The notes below the pieces were generated by a model. The model made no database searches. It saw only the letters and a program-made list of their open reading frames with translations, and had not been told where the DNA came from. Below are positions 25,834-38,600 of a DNA stretch of 64,000 bases, one piece after another (the first letter of the stretch is position 1; the number at the start of each line of letters is the position of its first letter). A program made the translations under genes and the position numbers. Source of the DNA: Plecoglossus altivelis (lineage: Eukaryota; Chordata; Actinopteri; Osmeriformes; Plecoglossidae); NCBI GenBank assembly GCA_036571765.1, contig BROE01000019.1:10220374-10284373 (forward strand), given 5' to 3'.

Positions 25834-26121
25834 AGGGAGAGAGGACAGTCGGTTCCTTCCTCTGGTCACCTGAGAGGAGAGTTCTTCACCAGGGTCAGTG
25901 AGGTTCCTCTCTTTATCCTCCTGCTGCCTCTCTGGAGCACTGTCTGGCTCTGCTGATTGGTCAACACGCTTCCTCCTAAAGGACTGCTGCACCTGTTTCT
26001 GTGTGTGAGAGAATGTGTGTGTGTGAGAGAATGTGTGTGTGTGTGTGTGAAGAGTATGGGCTTTAGTGTGTGTGTGTGTGTGTGAGACAGAGAGAGAGCA
26101 AGAGAGAGAGAATGGTTATTT

Positions 26122-26399
26122 AACCCTCGTGTTCTCTACGGGGGTTAAAATGACCCGAAACTATCTTTAATGAACACACACGCACACCCACAATGAGACA
26201 TTTAGATTGTATGTGCTCGATTGAACTCAGACAAAACAAAATCTTTCTGATTCATGTGCAGCATGGCTGAACATTTCGGTGCCCAAAAGAGTGCATGGGT
26301 AAAATTTTAATTAACCTGCTTTATTTCAAGGTTGAAGGTGGGGTCTTTGTGACCCTAAGGACAGGGTGAGTTGCAGAATACAAAGAGAGCACAAGGGTT
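26122..26399. mobile_element. small DNA transposon (MITE), 278 bp
   Basis: Terminal inverted repeats AACCCTCGTGTTCTCT and AGAGAGCACAAGGGTT (two mismatches), no coding capacity. Superfamily not assigned. Confidence 0.75.
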
Positions 26400-26499
26400 G
26401 AATTGGTAGCATTCAGCGTTGCTTTGTTGGCAAAAAGTTACAATGACCAAAGACAAAGAAGTAAATATTTGCAGAGTGCAGATAATAGTGTGCGTGTGT

Positions 26500-26521
26500 G
26501 AGACAGAGACAACAAGAGAGA

Positions 26522-26560
<39 letters not shown>

Positions 26561-26900
26561 TTTATTTAATGAAACAGGCCATCCGGAGCTTTGATGGTTA
26601 GGGCGATCAAAGTGCGTATGTGTTGGGTGATAGCATCTGTGTGACATGCTGACAGTATTAATACTTTACAGTCCGGGCAAGAAACACATCCACTGACAGC
26701 ATACAGTGGTATGGAATCATCCATCACGTGTTTGTATACTGGTGTGTGTGTGTGTGTGTCTGCAGTATGTATGTTCGCGTGTGTGTCTACGTGCAATCTA
26801 TACGGTCTTGTTCTGGTGGAGGAGGGGAGAGGAAAGGAAGGGGGAGAGGAAAGGAAGGGGGAGAGGAAAGGAAGGGGGAGAGGAAAGGAAGGGGGAGAGA
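26500..26900. repeat. GA tract and 17-bp purine repeat
   Basis: GA dinucleotides at 26520-26558; five copies of GGAGAGGAAAGGAAGGG at 26825-26900. TG-rich patch between. Confidence 0.88.
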
Positions 26901-27490
26901 TGTGGGAGCAGGATGGGAGGAGGAAACAGGCCAGGGTGTTGCGTAATAATGTGTTGATGAATGAGTCGATCATAAGAGGGTGGAAGGACCTGTGTATGAT
27001 AATATGATTTGTGTAAAATACACCTTGATTACAGGCCTAGTCTAAGTGCTGCTATATTAACCTTCGCTGATTAATCTGCTGCAGCCAATACTGACAGCCT
27101 GTCGCAGGGCTGGGAGGAACAGAACGAGTTAGACGAGGAAAATGAGGGAGAGGAAGAGAGAGGATGGGAAGGGATAGAAAGCAGGGGGGGAGGAGAAGGG
27201 GGGAGGGAGGAGGAAGCAATGGAGGATGAGGTTCAAGCTACGACTGACAGTTTCTAATTATTGTGTTTGTTCAACAACTAGAAGGTCGTTTTCCCCAGTT
27301 CTGCTTGTCTGCAGTCAGGATTTATAGACGGAAAGTTCAGTATAAAGTCTAGGATTATAATGGGCAGTATCTCAAGTGATTTTGACCTCCAGTGATTTTT
27401 GATGTGTGTGTGTGTGTGCGCTGTACCACCAGCAATCTTGTTCACCTGTGATTTACACCGATTTACCCGTCTTCTGTCTTCAGACTGGAG
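26901..27490. other. unique sequence
   Basis: A purine-rich stretch at 27130-27220; no gene recognised. Confidence 0.5.
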
Positions 27491-27495
27491 CAGCG

Positions 27496-27618
27496 TGTGT
27501 GTGAGAGTGTGTGTGTGAGAGTGTGTGTGAGAGTGTGTGTGTGTGAGAGTGCGTGTGTGTGAGTGTGTGTGTGTGAGAGTGTGTGTGTGAGAGTGTGTGT
27601 GTGAGAGTGTGTGTGAGA
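27496..27618. repeat. TG/GAGAG microsatellite
   Basis: GTGTGTGTGAGA repeats. Confidence 0.93.
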
Positions 27619-28616
27619 ACAGCAGTCAGGTGACAGCAGTGGAGATCTGTCCTGACGTTCTCCTGGATGTGGCATGAGAGCGAAACGACTGCAGCTCTGC
27701 TGTGAAGATCTGGGAGGTCTGTGTTTTTACAGTAGCTCTCTAGCGCCCCCGTGTGGCTGCCAAGGCAACAGCCCCTCACATGTCCTCCACGCTGCATGAA
27801 GCGTGAGCGGAGCCCGTGCCAGAGGGGGTACATCTCAAGACTCAGCACCTGGCTTAGAGCTGTAAACCCTCACCTGTCGTGACTGCTGGAACATAGCAGG
27901 GAGGTTGGGATTCGAACCAGCGACCTCTCGATCTGCAGTCAAAACGTTTGGCCGTAACGCACCGTTCAGTTCATGCTGTGTTTTAAAGCCACACAAACCA
28001 ACCAACCCCAAAAAAGGGGTTGATATAACAAGCATGTAGTCGTGTGCCTCTTGAAGAACTGTATCGCCATTCACCAGGACATCGACATGAGAGGAAATCA
28101 CAGGACAAACAAACAATGTATGTTCAGGTTTGTTTTTTAGTTGAAGTTTAATGTTAATTCCATGCTGTGTTTCAGTAAGAATACAGACGAGGCGATAGCC
28201 GCGCTCTGAAGATCCAGTAGTACAAATCTGATTCAAGTTCCACATACTGAACGGAAGAGAAAACAAGGGAGGGAGGGGGGGTGAGAAAGAGGAGAGACCA
28301 GAGAGAGAGAGAGAGAGAGGAGGAGAGGAGGGCTATTCTGAACAACATAAATTTGGGTGGGGTGGGTGTGCAGTCTGCTTTAAACCCAGATGTGTTGAAC
28401 CTTTTCTTAAACCCGAGGCAGAGCACGCATCCCTCTCCTCAGAGAGGATGACACCTGGGGACAGGTGGGTGAGGATGCGTATGGAGGCTCTCTGCTACAC
28501 ACCTCCTCCTCCTCCTCCACCTCCTCCTCTCCAACCAGGAGCACCAGGCCTCACAACACACCCAGACCAAACCCAACAGAAAACCAGAACAGAAGGGGGA
28601 CTCTGAACAGACTGTA
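27619..28616. other. unique sequence
   Basis: Aside from the tRNA-like element, only a GA tract at 28265-28325 and a CTCCT run at 28500-28530. No exon recognised. Confidence 0.5.
27899..27970 (-). pseudogene. tRNA-Cys-like sequence, probable SINE head
   Basis: On the minus strand TTTTGACTGCAGATCGAGAG then GTCGCTGGTTCGAATCCC matches the anticodon (GCA), variable and T arms of tRNA-Cys, including a perfect B-box GGTTCGAATCC. The 5' half (D arm and acceptor) does not pair, so it is not a working tRNA. Confidence 0.65.
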
Positions 28617-28850
28617 GAGAGAGAGAGAGGGAGAGAGACATAGAGAGAGGGAGGGAGACAGAGAGAGAGGGAGAGGGAGGGAGAGAGACAGAGAGAGAGA
28701 GAGAGAGAGCAAGAGAGAGAGATTGAGAGAGAGTGAGAGCGCGAGAGAGACAGAGTGAGAGAGAGTGAGGGAGAGTGAGAGCGAGAGTGAGAGGAAGAGA
28801 GACATAGGCAGAGAGCAAGAGAGAGAGAGGAAGAGAGAGAGAGGAGGCTA
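28617..28850. repeat. GA-rich tract
   Basis: GAGAGAGA/GAGACAGA repeats. Confidence 0.93.
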
Positions 28851-29311
28851 TCTACCAGATTACAGGGCTTCTGGGTTCCTTCTAGAAGCTCATGTCCCTT
28901 TGAGAGCGTCGGTGCTCCTCTCACGAGAGCAGAGAGACCAGTTACAGTCTAGACACACCTGGCAGCACGAGTGTAATGTTTCAGTGTTAAAAATCAACGT
29001 TTCCGTCACGTGAACGTGACCACTGCGGGCAAAACGTACTTGGCAACTGAGGATGTAGCGACATCTAGAGACAGAAAACAAAACCGTATTCCAAAACAAA
29101 AGGAAAAGACACAAACCTTACAGGGCAGATCTGTAACTGAGTCAGCAGGTCAGGCTGGGTTACTAGTGTTTATCTCCATTGATATATACTTTCATTAAAG
29201 GGGCAATTATTTAATTGAAGAGGGAATAAAATAACAAACCGATCAACCCCAGGCAGCCGTCAGAGGCTGTGAGACCAGAGGAGGAGAGAGAGAGAGACAT
29301 AGAGAGAGAGA

Positions 29312-29349
<38 letters not shown>

Positions 29350-29578
29350 GAGAGAGAAAGAGAACGAGAGAGAACGGAGGGAGGGGGGCTGGTTCAGAGT
29401 TAAAGCAGAGGTGTGAACCCTCCCCCCTCCTCCCTCCCCCCCCCCTGGAAAATTTGGGGAGAGGGGCAGGGGCCAGGGCAGGTAGATGGGAGGGGCAGGT
29501 AAGACAGGGGGCAGGTAGATGGGAGGGGCAGGTAAGACAGGGGGCAGGATGGGGGTTGTAGTTTTGGCGTGTGAAGTC
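28851..29578 (-). other. sequence past the ywhae stop, part of its 3'UTR
   Basis: Unique at 28860-29270, GA tract at 29281-29375, a run of Cs near 29440, and a 33-bp G-rich unit twice at 29480-29545. Confidence 0.45.
29210..29215 (-). promoter_or_regulatory. possible ywhae polyadenylation signal (ATTAAA)
   Basis: ATTAAA on the minus strand about 365 bases past the ywhae stop. The 3'UTR between them includes a GA-rich tract and a 33-bp duplicated G-rich motif. Position and motif only; no transcript evidence. Confidence 0.2.
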
Positions 29579-29631
29579 TCACTGAGTCTCCTCCTCCACA
29601 TCCTGCACCGTTTCTTTGTTCTGTTCTTCAC
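29579..29631 (-). CDS. ywhae: ywhae exon 6, acidic C-terminal tail and stop
   Basis: After acceptor CTCAG it reads [17 protein letters not shown] then TGA. GEEQNKE is the hallmark start of the 14-3-3 epsilon tail. The last residues differ from the mammalian end, which is normal for this disordered segment. Confidence 0.93.
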
Positions 29632-32600
29632 CTGAGGAGAGAGAAATCAAACATGACCAGGTGCGCGTGCACACGCACACACACGCACGCGTGCACACAC
29701 ACAGGCCCCCCTAGTGGTGGGGCCCCAACACTTCTTTTGAGCAGACCAAACTCCAATGGCCCAGTTGCCATAGCAACAGAACAGACAGCCTCAAGGTGGG
29801 CATGAGCCTGGTCAACCGCCCGCCCAGTGGACCAATCAGGCAGCACGAACAGTTTGTCCAAACACCAGGCTGGTGCCTCAGGCACATACAGGTGTGTGTG
29901 CGTGTGTGTGTGCGTGTGTGCGTGCGCGTGACCGTGGCAGGGTTAGTACAGGAACTATGAAAAGGTTAACACGGGTTCTTTGCAGCAAATAAAGACGTCC
30001 GATTTACATGGATCCCCTACAGCGCGGTTGCTTAGGGAGGTTTCCATGGCGATGGCACGGCCATCTGCGTGGTGGAGAATTCCAAAAGGTGAGTGTTGCC
30101 GGGCGTAGCTTGGAACAGAGCCCACAGCAAGCGTGTATGTTAGTGACAGCACCAGGACTGGCAGGGGTGAAGGAGTGCACAGCTAACTGGGTTTGAGGAC
30201 AACCTAGCAGGGCCAGGAACACTGGAGCATTAGGGGGGGGGGGGTACTGAAGGGTGAGGGGGCACAGGTACTAGAGGGTGAGGGGGCAGGGGTTCTGGAG
30301 GGTCAGGGTGAGGGGTACTGGGGGGTGAGGGGGCAGGGGTTCTGGAGGGTCAGGGTGAGGGGTACTGGAGGGTGAGGGGGCAGGGGTTCTGGAGGGTCAG
30401 GGTGAGGGGTACTGGAGGGTGAGGGGGCAGGGGTACTGGAGGGTCAGGGTGAGGGGTACTGGAGGGTGAGGGGGCAGGGGTTCTGGAGGGTCAGGGTGAG
30501 GGGTTCTGGGGGGTGAGTGGGCAGGGGTTCTGGAGGGTCAGGGTGAGGGGTACTGGAGGGTGAGGGGGCAGGGGTACTGGAGGGTCAGGGTGAGGGGTAC
30601 TGGGGGGTGAGGGGGCAGGGGTTCTGGAGGGTCAAGGTGAGGGGTACTGGGGGGTGAGGGGGCAGGGGTTCTGGAGGGTCAGGGTGAGGGGTACTGGAGG
30701 GTGAGGGGGCAGGGGTTCTGGAGGGTCAGGGTGAGGGGTTCTGGGGGGTGAGTGGGCAGGGGTTCTGGAGGGTCAGGGTGAGGGGTTCTGGGGGGTGAGT
30801 GGGCAGACAGCAGGTGTTTCATGATCAGCATGTGTAGTTAGCGAGCGACAGCAGGTGAGTCAGACACACTGGATGAAACTAGACTTACTAATACAGTTCT
30901 ATAGGGAAGGGGACAATGGGACAGTCCTTAAGAATCTATACAGAGAAAAGGAAGATAAGAAGAGAAAGGAGAGGTTAGAGCAGCGTGACCGATGAAGGGA
31001 GGACTGAGGGAGAGGAGGGGAGGACTGAAGGAGGGAAGAAGAGGGAGGGGAGGTACTGAGGAGAGGAGGACTGAAGGAGGGGAGAGAAGGACTGAGGAGG
31101 GGAGGGCAGAAGGGCTGGGGGGGGAGGGGGAAGGGGGAGAGAGTTCTCCTTGTAATACCAATTTCGCCACTGTAGGGTGCTCCGAGTGTGTCATACGTGT
31201 GTAAGAGGCTTGAGCCCTTTGCTGCCATGTCCTCCCCTCTCCCCCTCGCCCCCTCTCTCTATCCCATTTCTCTCTCACACACCGTCTCTCCTACACCCGT
31301 TCTAAAATCAACAACAACAACAACATGTATCTGCTAAACAGTCGTGTCGCACCGTGTGTGATTTGGCTCATCAGTCTGTCTCAGGTGCAGTGGTGCAGTG
31401 GTGCTGAGGACTCACCATCTCCCTGCATATCTGAGGTCCATAGCGTGAGGTTGTCCCGCAGCAGCTGCATGATCAGTGTGGAGTCCTTGTAGCTCTCCTC
31501 ACTCAAGGTGTCCAGTTCTGCAATGGCATCGTCAAACGCTGCCTTCGCCAACCTTGGGTGTAGAAAGACAAGTCACACTCGAACCCTGCTGAGAGAGATA
31601 CCATCCTCTATCTTTATAATCTAACCCTGCTCCTGGAGAGATACCATCCTCTATCTTTATAATCTAACCCTGCTCCTGGAGAGATACCATCCTCTATCTT
31701 TATAATCTAACCCGCTCTTGGAGAGATCCCCTCCTGTACAGTGACACTTCTACCCTGCTCCTGGAGAGATACCATCCTCTACGTTAATAATCTAACCCTG
31801 CTGAGAGATACCATCCTCTATGTTAATAATCTAACCCTGCTGAGAGATACCATCCTCTATGTTAATAATCTAACCCTGCTGAGAGATACCATCCTCTATG
31901 TTAATAATCTAACCCTGCTGAGAGATACCATCCTCTATGTTAATAATCTAACCCTGCTGAGAGATACCATCCTCTACGTTAATAATCTAACCCTGCTGAG
32001 AGATACCATCCTCTATGTTAATAATCTAACCCTGCTGAGAGATACCATCCTCTATGTTAATAATCTAACCCTGCTGAGAGATACCATCCTCTATGTTAAT
32101 AATCTAACCCTGCTGAGAGATACCATCCTCTACATTAATAATCTAACCCTGCTGAGAGATACCATCCTCTATGTTAATAATCTAACCCCTGCTCCTGGAG
32201 AGATACCCTCCTGTACAGTGACACTAACCCTGCTGAGAGATACCATCCTCTACATTAATAATCTAACCCTGCTGAGAGATACCATCCTCTATGTTAATAA
32301 TCTAACCCTGCTGAGAGATACCATCCTCTATGTTAATAATCTAACCCTGCTGAGAGATACCATCCTCTATGTTAATAATCTAACCCTGCTGAGAGATACC
32401 ATCCTCTACATTCATAATCTAACCCTGCTCCTGGAGAGATACCATCCTCTACATTCATAATCTAACCCTGCTGAGAGATACCATCCTCTACGTTAATAAT
32501 CTAACCCTGCTGAGAGATACCATCCTCTACATTAATAATCTAACCCTGCTGAGAGATACCATCCTCTACATTAATAATCTAACCCTGCTGAGAGATACCA

Positions 32601-35600
32601 TCCTCTATGTTAATAATCTAACCCCTCCTGTAGGTTTGAAAAGAGAGCAAAAGGAACCCTTACCTGCAAGCACGGTCGGGGGAATTGAGAATTTCATAAT
32701 AAAAGACGGAGAAGTTTAGAGCCAAGCCGAGCCTAATAGGATGTGTGGGAGGAAGCTCGATCATGGCGATGTCGCTAGCCGCTTTGTACGCCACCAAACT
32801 GTTCTCCGCTGCCTCCTTCCTGTCGTTGCCCGTGGCGAACTCAGCCAGGTACCTGTGGTAGTCACCCTTCCTGAGAACACAGAGGGGTGGAAAGCGCGAG
32901 GGTCAGCTGACCTGTTGCCCCGCCCCTTCGCAGGTCTGACCTCACGTGACAGGACACAGGGAGGAGTTAGAGGGCGGGGTTTAGATGCTGACAGGACGCA
33001 GCGTGGAAGGAGAGACACACACAGAAAAGAGAGACACACACACACAATAGAGAGGACCCGCAGAAAGAGACATACACAGAGAGAGAGAGAGAGAGAGACA
33101 CACAGAGAGAGAGACACCGAAAGAGAGACACAGAGAGAAAAGAGAGACAGAAAGAAAAAAAACAGAGAGAGAGACACAGAGAAAGAGAGAACACAGAAAA
33201 AGAGACACACAGAAAAAGAGACACACAGAAAAAGAAACACAGAAAAGAGACACAGCGAGAAAAAGAGAACACACAGAAAAAAGAGACACACACACAGTAG
33301 AGAACAAGGCAAGAAGGCAGACAGAGGTGACAGTGATGTCGTCATGTCTCCATTTGTTTTCGTACATTTTGTAGTAGAAGACCTTGGACTCTCCTGTATT
33401 AGCTGCTGGTATAAGGTGCTTGTCCAGTACATCCAGAATATCGTTACAGATCGATTTCAGCTCAGTCTCAACCTGCAGGTCAAGAACACAGTCGCCTGTT
33501 AGCAAAGACAGGATCCAGGTAAACAGCACTCAGCACAAGACAGTTGATATTTCAAAATCACTCCAGACACACAAAACACCATAACGTCCGACGCCACAGC
33601 TACACGCAAATCTGACGATTCGCAGTTAGTCGCTAGGTCTTCGCTAGGTCTTCCCGTCTCCCGTCGAGCTGCGCTCACCGTTTGCCTGTATTCCCGATCA
33701 TTTTGATTTGTCTTCCCCTCCCTGCCTCCTCCTTCTGCTCCAGGCGCTGAATGATCCTCCAGGAGGCACGGCGAGCGCCGATCACGTTCTTGTACGCCAC
33801 CGAGAGGAGGTTCCTCTCCTCCACCGTCAGCTCCACATCCATCCCTGCCACCTCCTTCATGGACTCCACCATTTCTGGAGGAGAAGGGGAGATAGAGGAG
33901 GTGAGGGGAGAGAGATAGTGAGGGGGAAGAGAAGAGAGGGAGGTGAAAGAGAAGAGAGGAAGAGAGGGGAGGTGAGAGGGAAGAGAGGGAGGTGAAGAGG
34001 GAAGAGAGGGAGGTGAGAGGAAGAGAGGGAGGTGAGGAGGGAAGAGAGGAGGTGAGAGGGAAGAGAAGGGAGGTGAGAGGAAGAGAGGGAGGTGAGAGGG
34101 AAGAAAGGGATGGTGAGGGGAAAGAGGGAGGGTGAGAGGGAGGTGAGAGGGAAGAGAGAGGGAGGTGAGAGGGAGAGAGGAGAGGGAGGTAAGGGAGGAG
34201 AGAGAGGGAGGGGAAAGAGATGGGGGAGATGGGGAAAGTGAGGAGAAGGAATGAAAAAAGGAGGGAGAGATGAAAATAAAACATTAATGAAACAGAATTC
34301 TTTGAGTTTGGAGTTACCCAACAGCAAGCAGCTCTAAGGGCAGAAGAGGGTTTCAGTAAGAGTAAGGAAGCTTCTCACATGGTAATATCTAACCCCAGGG
34401 GTGTCAAACTCTAGTCCTCGAGAGCTGCTGTCCTGAAGTTTTAGATGTTTCCCTGTTCTAGCACACCTGATTCTAATGGGTTGTTATCAAGCTCCATGGT
34501 AGCTTGATAATGACCATTCATTAGAATCAAGTGTGCTGGAGGAGGGAAACAACTAAAACCTTCAGGACAGCGACCATCGAGGACGCAGGATTGCCCAGCC
34601 CTGGTCATGAATCAGTCAGGCAACGTAGGCAAGATCTCCTCTCTGCAAGCTGTCTGTCATAGCTCACCAGGTAACGAACACCCAGATCTGTGGCTGAGAG
34701 ACACAGAAGGGACTGGGGCCTAGACTCACCCAGACCAAGGGCGGGGAACCACGATGCTCCAGGGCCGCTGTCCTGAACGTTTTAAATGTTTCCCTGCTCC
34801 TGCATCAACCCATCTAATGAATAAGGTTCATTATCAGCTTTTATGGAAAGCCTGAACTGTAAAATCAGGTGTGCTAGAGCAGGGGAAACATCTCAATCTT
34901 ACAGGACAGCGGCTCTCTAGGACCAAGGTTGCCCACCCCTGGCCACAGACCCCCCCCCCCCCCCAGACTCCCCCTTAGCCCCCAGACTCCCCCCTAGCCC
35001 CTAGACTCCCCCCTAGCCCCTAGACTCCCCCCTAGCCCCTAGACTCCCCCCTAGCCCCCAGACTCCCCCCTAGCCCCCAGACTCCCCCCTAGCCCCTAGA
35101 CTCCCCCCTAGCCCCCAGACTAGCTAGGTCTACACAGCCGACTGTTCAGAGAATCCACCCAGTCAGGGACAGAGGTGGTTCTGACCTGAGGGAGACAGAT
35201 ACGAGACCGCAGGGGTCAAGACTTTAACTGCACTTATTTACTACCACACACCACTTTGACCTTTAACACCCCAGGCTGTAACTAGGCAACTAAAAGGTTA
35301 GCCTCTGAATTAGTGTATTGTGAGGCCAAACATGTTTCTCTAACTTGAGGACATCGTTCTTGTGCCTTTGTTAAGCTGAGTGACAAGGGTATTTGGGCAG
35401 TAATGTCAGAGCTGCAGTACTGATGATCTCATTTGGGAGAACCTCTTGTCTGAAACAACTTACATGAAGAGTGTCTTAACCTTTGACCTCTCAACCTCTC
35501 GTACTTTCCTACTGAACTCCGCTCATCACAGCTAACATTCAGCACTGAATCTCAGGTCAACAACAGCAGTACTTCATTCCAGCAGTAGCGAATCAGTTAG

Positions 35601-38600
35601 CAGTAATCTACCGGACATTGTTTGACCAGTCAAGTGCAACAAACACTTAGACCACTTCACCAAACAAGCGTTTTTTTTTCAGTCACCAGCTATAAAAGGG
35701 ACCTGGCTAGGGCCATCGACGGAAACGCCCTGATTAAAAAGGAACCGCCCTGTAACGTTGCGCTTCGCTCCAGCAGGTGGTTCTGCACGCAGCACCGCTG
35801 AGCCTCATACGGAACCAAGCCCAGCGTTCTAGAACAGGAAGGGCAAGCTGGGAGCCTAGCAACAAGCTAGCAGCTCATCTCAAGAATGCCGACCCCCAGG
35901 CCAGCATCACTCATTTCAATCAGTAACTAAGAAACCTGACAGGGGGGGAAGGGGGGGGGTTGCTAGTACCAGTTTCCTCAAACCTGTTTAAGCTGAGGAA
36001 CAGGACAAATAAAGTCCAAATACTGTAGTAGAGTGGAACAAAGTCCACAAGAAACCACTGATCTTGAAGGCACCTTGCACATCTGCAGATGGTTAGCATG
36101 TTAAGTTATCAGTAGTAAACGACACAGCTGTGAAGACAGCTCCAGCATGGCAGAAGCGTGTCCAACAGCAGATCAAAGAGGTTGCTAGTTCAACTAACCG
36201 CCTTGCTTTGGTTAAAACCGCCTGCAAAAAAGAATGCATTATTAAGACTTGTATCTGCATGAGCACTGCAAGAGGGGACAGTTCAGGGGTTGGGGTCCGA
36301 GACAGGAAGTATAGACACGGTAAGTGTGGCTCCTCTCTGCCTGTCCTGAGTGTTTCATCATCCCGACTCGGCCGCGCTGCAGCTAGCCAGCCAGCCAGCA
36401 CGCAGCGTGCCAGCCATACATAGGGCAGACACACTGTTCCACCAGCAGCCAATGGCAGCTCTCCATAAAACATGCTGATGAAACCTGATGCTAGGCTGTC
36501 AGCATGCCCGGAACCCAGGCCTCTGCTAGCGCTGCAGCAGACAGGCCACTGGGTTGCTCGTCTCGCAGGTGGGCCTGCTTCAGAACATGGCAGTACTTCA
36601 GGTATACTTTCCGAAAGATGATTGGGTTGTAAGCAAGGGACGTCTGCGAGGACTATGTTACTGTAGCGTTATACGAATCAAAAACATGGCACCGGGTCAC
36701 ACAGTAAAATAAAGTATTTACTATGACGGAGGGTAAAACAGTATTTTGGAAAAAGATGACAGGCGACTCGACGGTTATGGAGATCAGACTTCGGACGGAT
36801 CCCAAAGCCAGGTGCTTGTCCAGTACATCCAGAATATCGTTACAGATCGATTTCAGCTCAGTCTCAACCTGCAGGTCAAGAACACAGTCGCCTGTTAGCA
36901 AAGACAGGATCCAGGTAAACAGCACTCAGCACAAGACAGTTGATATTTCAAAATCACTCCAGACACACAAAACACCATAACGTCCGACGCCACAGCTACA
37001 CGCAAATCTGACGATTCGCAGTTAGTCGCTAGGTCTTCGCTAGGTCTTCCCGTCTCCCGTCGAGCTGCGCTCACGTTTGCTGTATTCAGGATCAATTTTG
37101 AGTTTTGTCTTTCCCTCCTTCGCTCTCTCCTTCTGCTCCAGGCTGCTGATGATCCTCCAGGAGGCACGGCGAGCGCCGATCACGTTCTTGTACGCCACCG
37201 AGAGGAGGTTCCTCTCCTCCACCGTCAGCTCCACATCCATCCCTGCCACCTCCTTCATGGACTCCACCTTTCTGGAAGGGAGAAGGGGAGATGAGGGAGG
37301 TGAGGGGAGAGAGATTAGGTGAAGGGGGAAGAGAGAGAGGGAGGTGAGAGAGAAGAGAGGGAAGAGAGGGAGGTGAGAGGGAAGAGAGGGAGGTGAGAGG
37401 GAGAGGGGAGGTGAGAGGGAAGAGAGGGAGGTGAGAGGGAAGAGAGGGAGGTGAGAGGGAAGAGAGGGAGGTGAGAGGGAAGAGAGGGAGGTGAGAGGGA
37501 AGAGAGGGAGGTGAGAGGGAAGAGAGGGAGGTGAGAGGGAGGTGAGAGGGAAGAGAGAGGGAGGTGAGAGGGAAGAGAGAGAGGGAGGTAAGGGAGGAGA
37601 GAGAGGGAGGGGAAAGAGATGGGGGAGATGGGGAAGTGAGGAGAAGGATGAAAAAAGGAGGGAGAGAGAAAATAACATTAATGAACAAATTCTTTGAGTT
37701 TGAGTTACCAACCAAGCAGCTTCTAGGGCAGAGAGGGTTCAGAGAGTAAGGGAGCTTCTCACACTGTATATCTAACCCAGGGTGTCAAACTCTAGTCCTC
37801 GAGAGCTGCTGTCCTGAAGGTTTTTTGATGTTTCCCTGTTTAGCACACTCTGATTATAGTTTGCAGGCTTCCACAGAGCTTGATAACAAACCAGTTCTTT
37901 AGAATCAAGTGTGCTGGAGTAGGGAAACATCTAAAACTTTTCAGGACAGCGGCCTTCGAGGACCAGGATTGCCCAGCCCTGGTCATGAATCAGTCAGGCA
38001 ACGTAGGCAAGATCTCCTCTCTGCAAGCTGTCTGTCATAGCTCACCAGGTAACGAACACCCAGATCTGTGGCTGAGAGACACAGAAGGGACTGGGGCCTA
38101 GACTCACCCAGACCAAGGGTGGGGAACCAAGATTGCTCAGGGCCGCTGTTCTGCAGTTTAGATGTTTCCCTGCTCCTGCACACCTGACTCAAATGAACAG
38201 GACGTTATCAAAGCTTTAATGGAAGCTGAACTGTAAATCAGGTGTTGCTGAGCAGGAAAATCTAAAACCTTCAGGAAAGCGGCCTCGAGGACAGGGTTGC
38301 CCACCCCTGCACAGACCCCCCCCCCCAGACTCGCCCTTAGCCCCAGACTCCCCTAGCCCCAGACTCCGCCTTAGCCCCTAGATCCCTAGCCCTAGACTCC
38401 CCTAGCCCCAGTCCTCCCTAGCCCCGACTCCACCTAGCCCAGACTCCCTAGCCCTGAGAGCTAGCTAGGTCTACACAGCCGACTGTTCAGAGAATCCACC
38501 CAGTCAGGGACAGAGGTGGTTCTGACCTGAGGGAGACAGATACGAGACCGCAGGGGTCAAGACTTTAACTGCACTTATTTACTACCACACACCACTTTGA

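Larger units (their letters stand above)
33414..36811. repeat. tandem duplication unit A in ywhae
   Basis: First unit of a direct duplication of about 3.4 kb. It runs from the middle of ywhae exon 3 through exon 2 and about 2.9 kb of intron 1. The second unit begins at 36811-36812, and the join GCCAGG/TGCTTG shows about 3 bp of microhomology (AGG). Stretches at 35.1-36.8 kb are almost identical to 38.5-40.1 kb. Confidence 0.92.

Noticed and set aside
1..29200. A further gene downstream of ywhae
   Set aside because: I looked on both strands for conserved exons expected near YWHAE in other vertebrates and saw none; only repeats and unannotated unique stretches.
31741..32460. 239-codon open frame of [13 protein letters not shown] repeats
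   Set aside because: It is the translation of a 39-bp intronic minisatellite whose period is divisible by three; no start context, domain or flanking coding sequence.
33499..34327. Long Ser/Leu/Pro-rich reverse-strand frames overlapping ywhae exon 2
   Set aside because: They read the CT-rich intron and run into exon 2 in the wrong frame.
35408..35460. C/D-box snoRNA candidate (TGATGA ... CTGA) in ywhae intron 1
   Set aside because: The boxes are too close together and there is no terminal stem; the sequence is also present unchanged in the duplicate without other support.
36093..36473. 126-codon reverse-strand frame, repeated at 39436-39909
   Set aside because: It lies within ywhae intron 1, is repeated only because of the duplication, and has no family resemblance or splice context.
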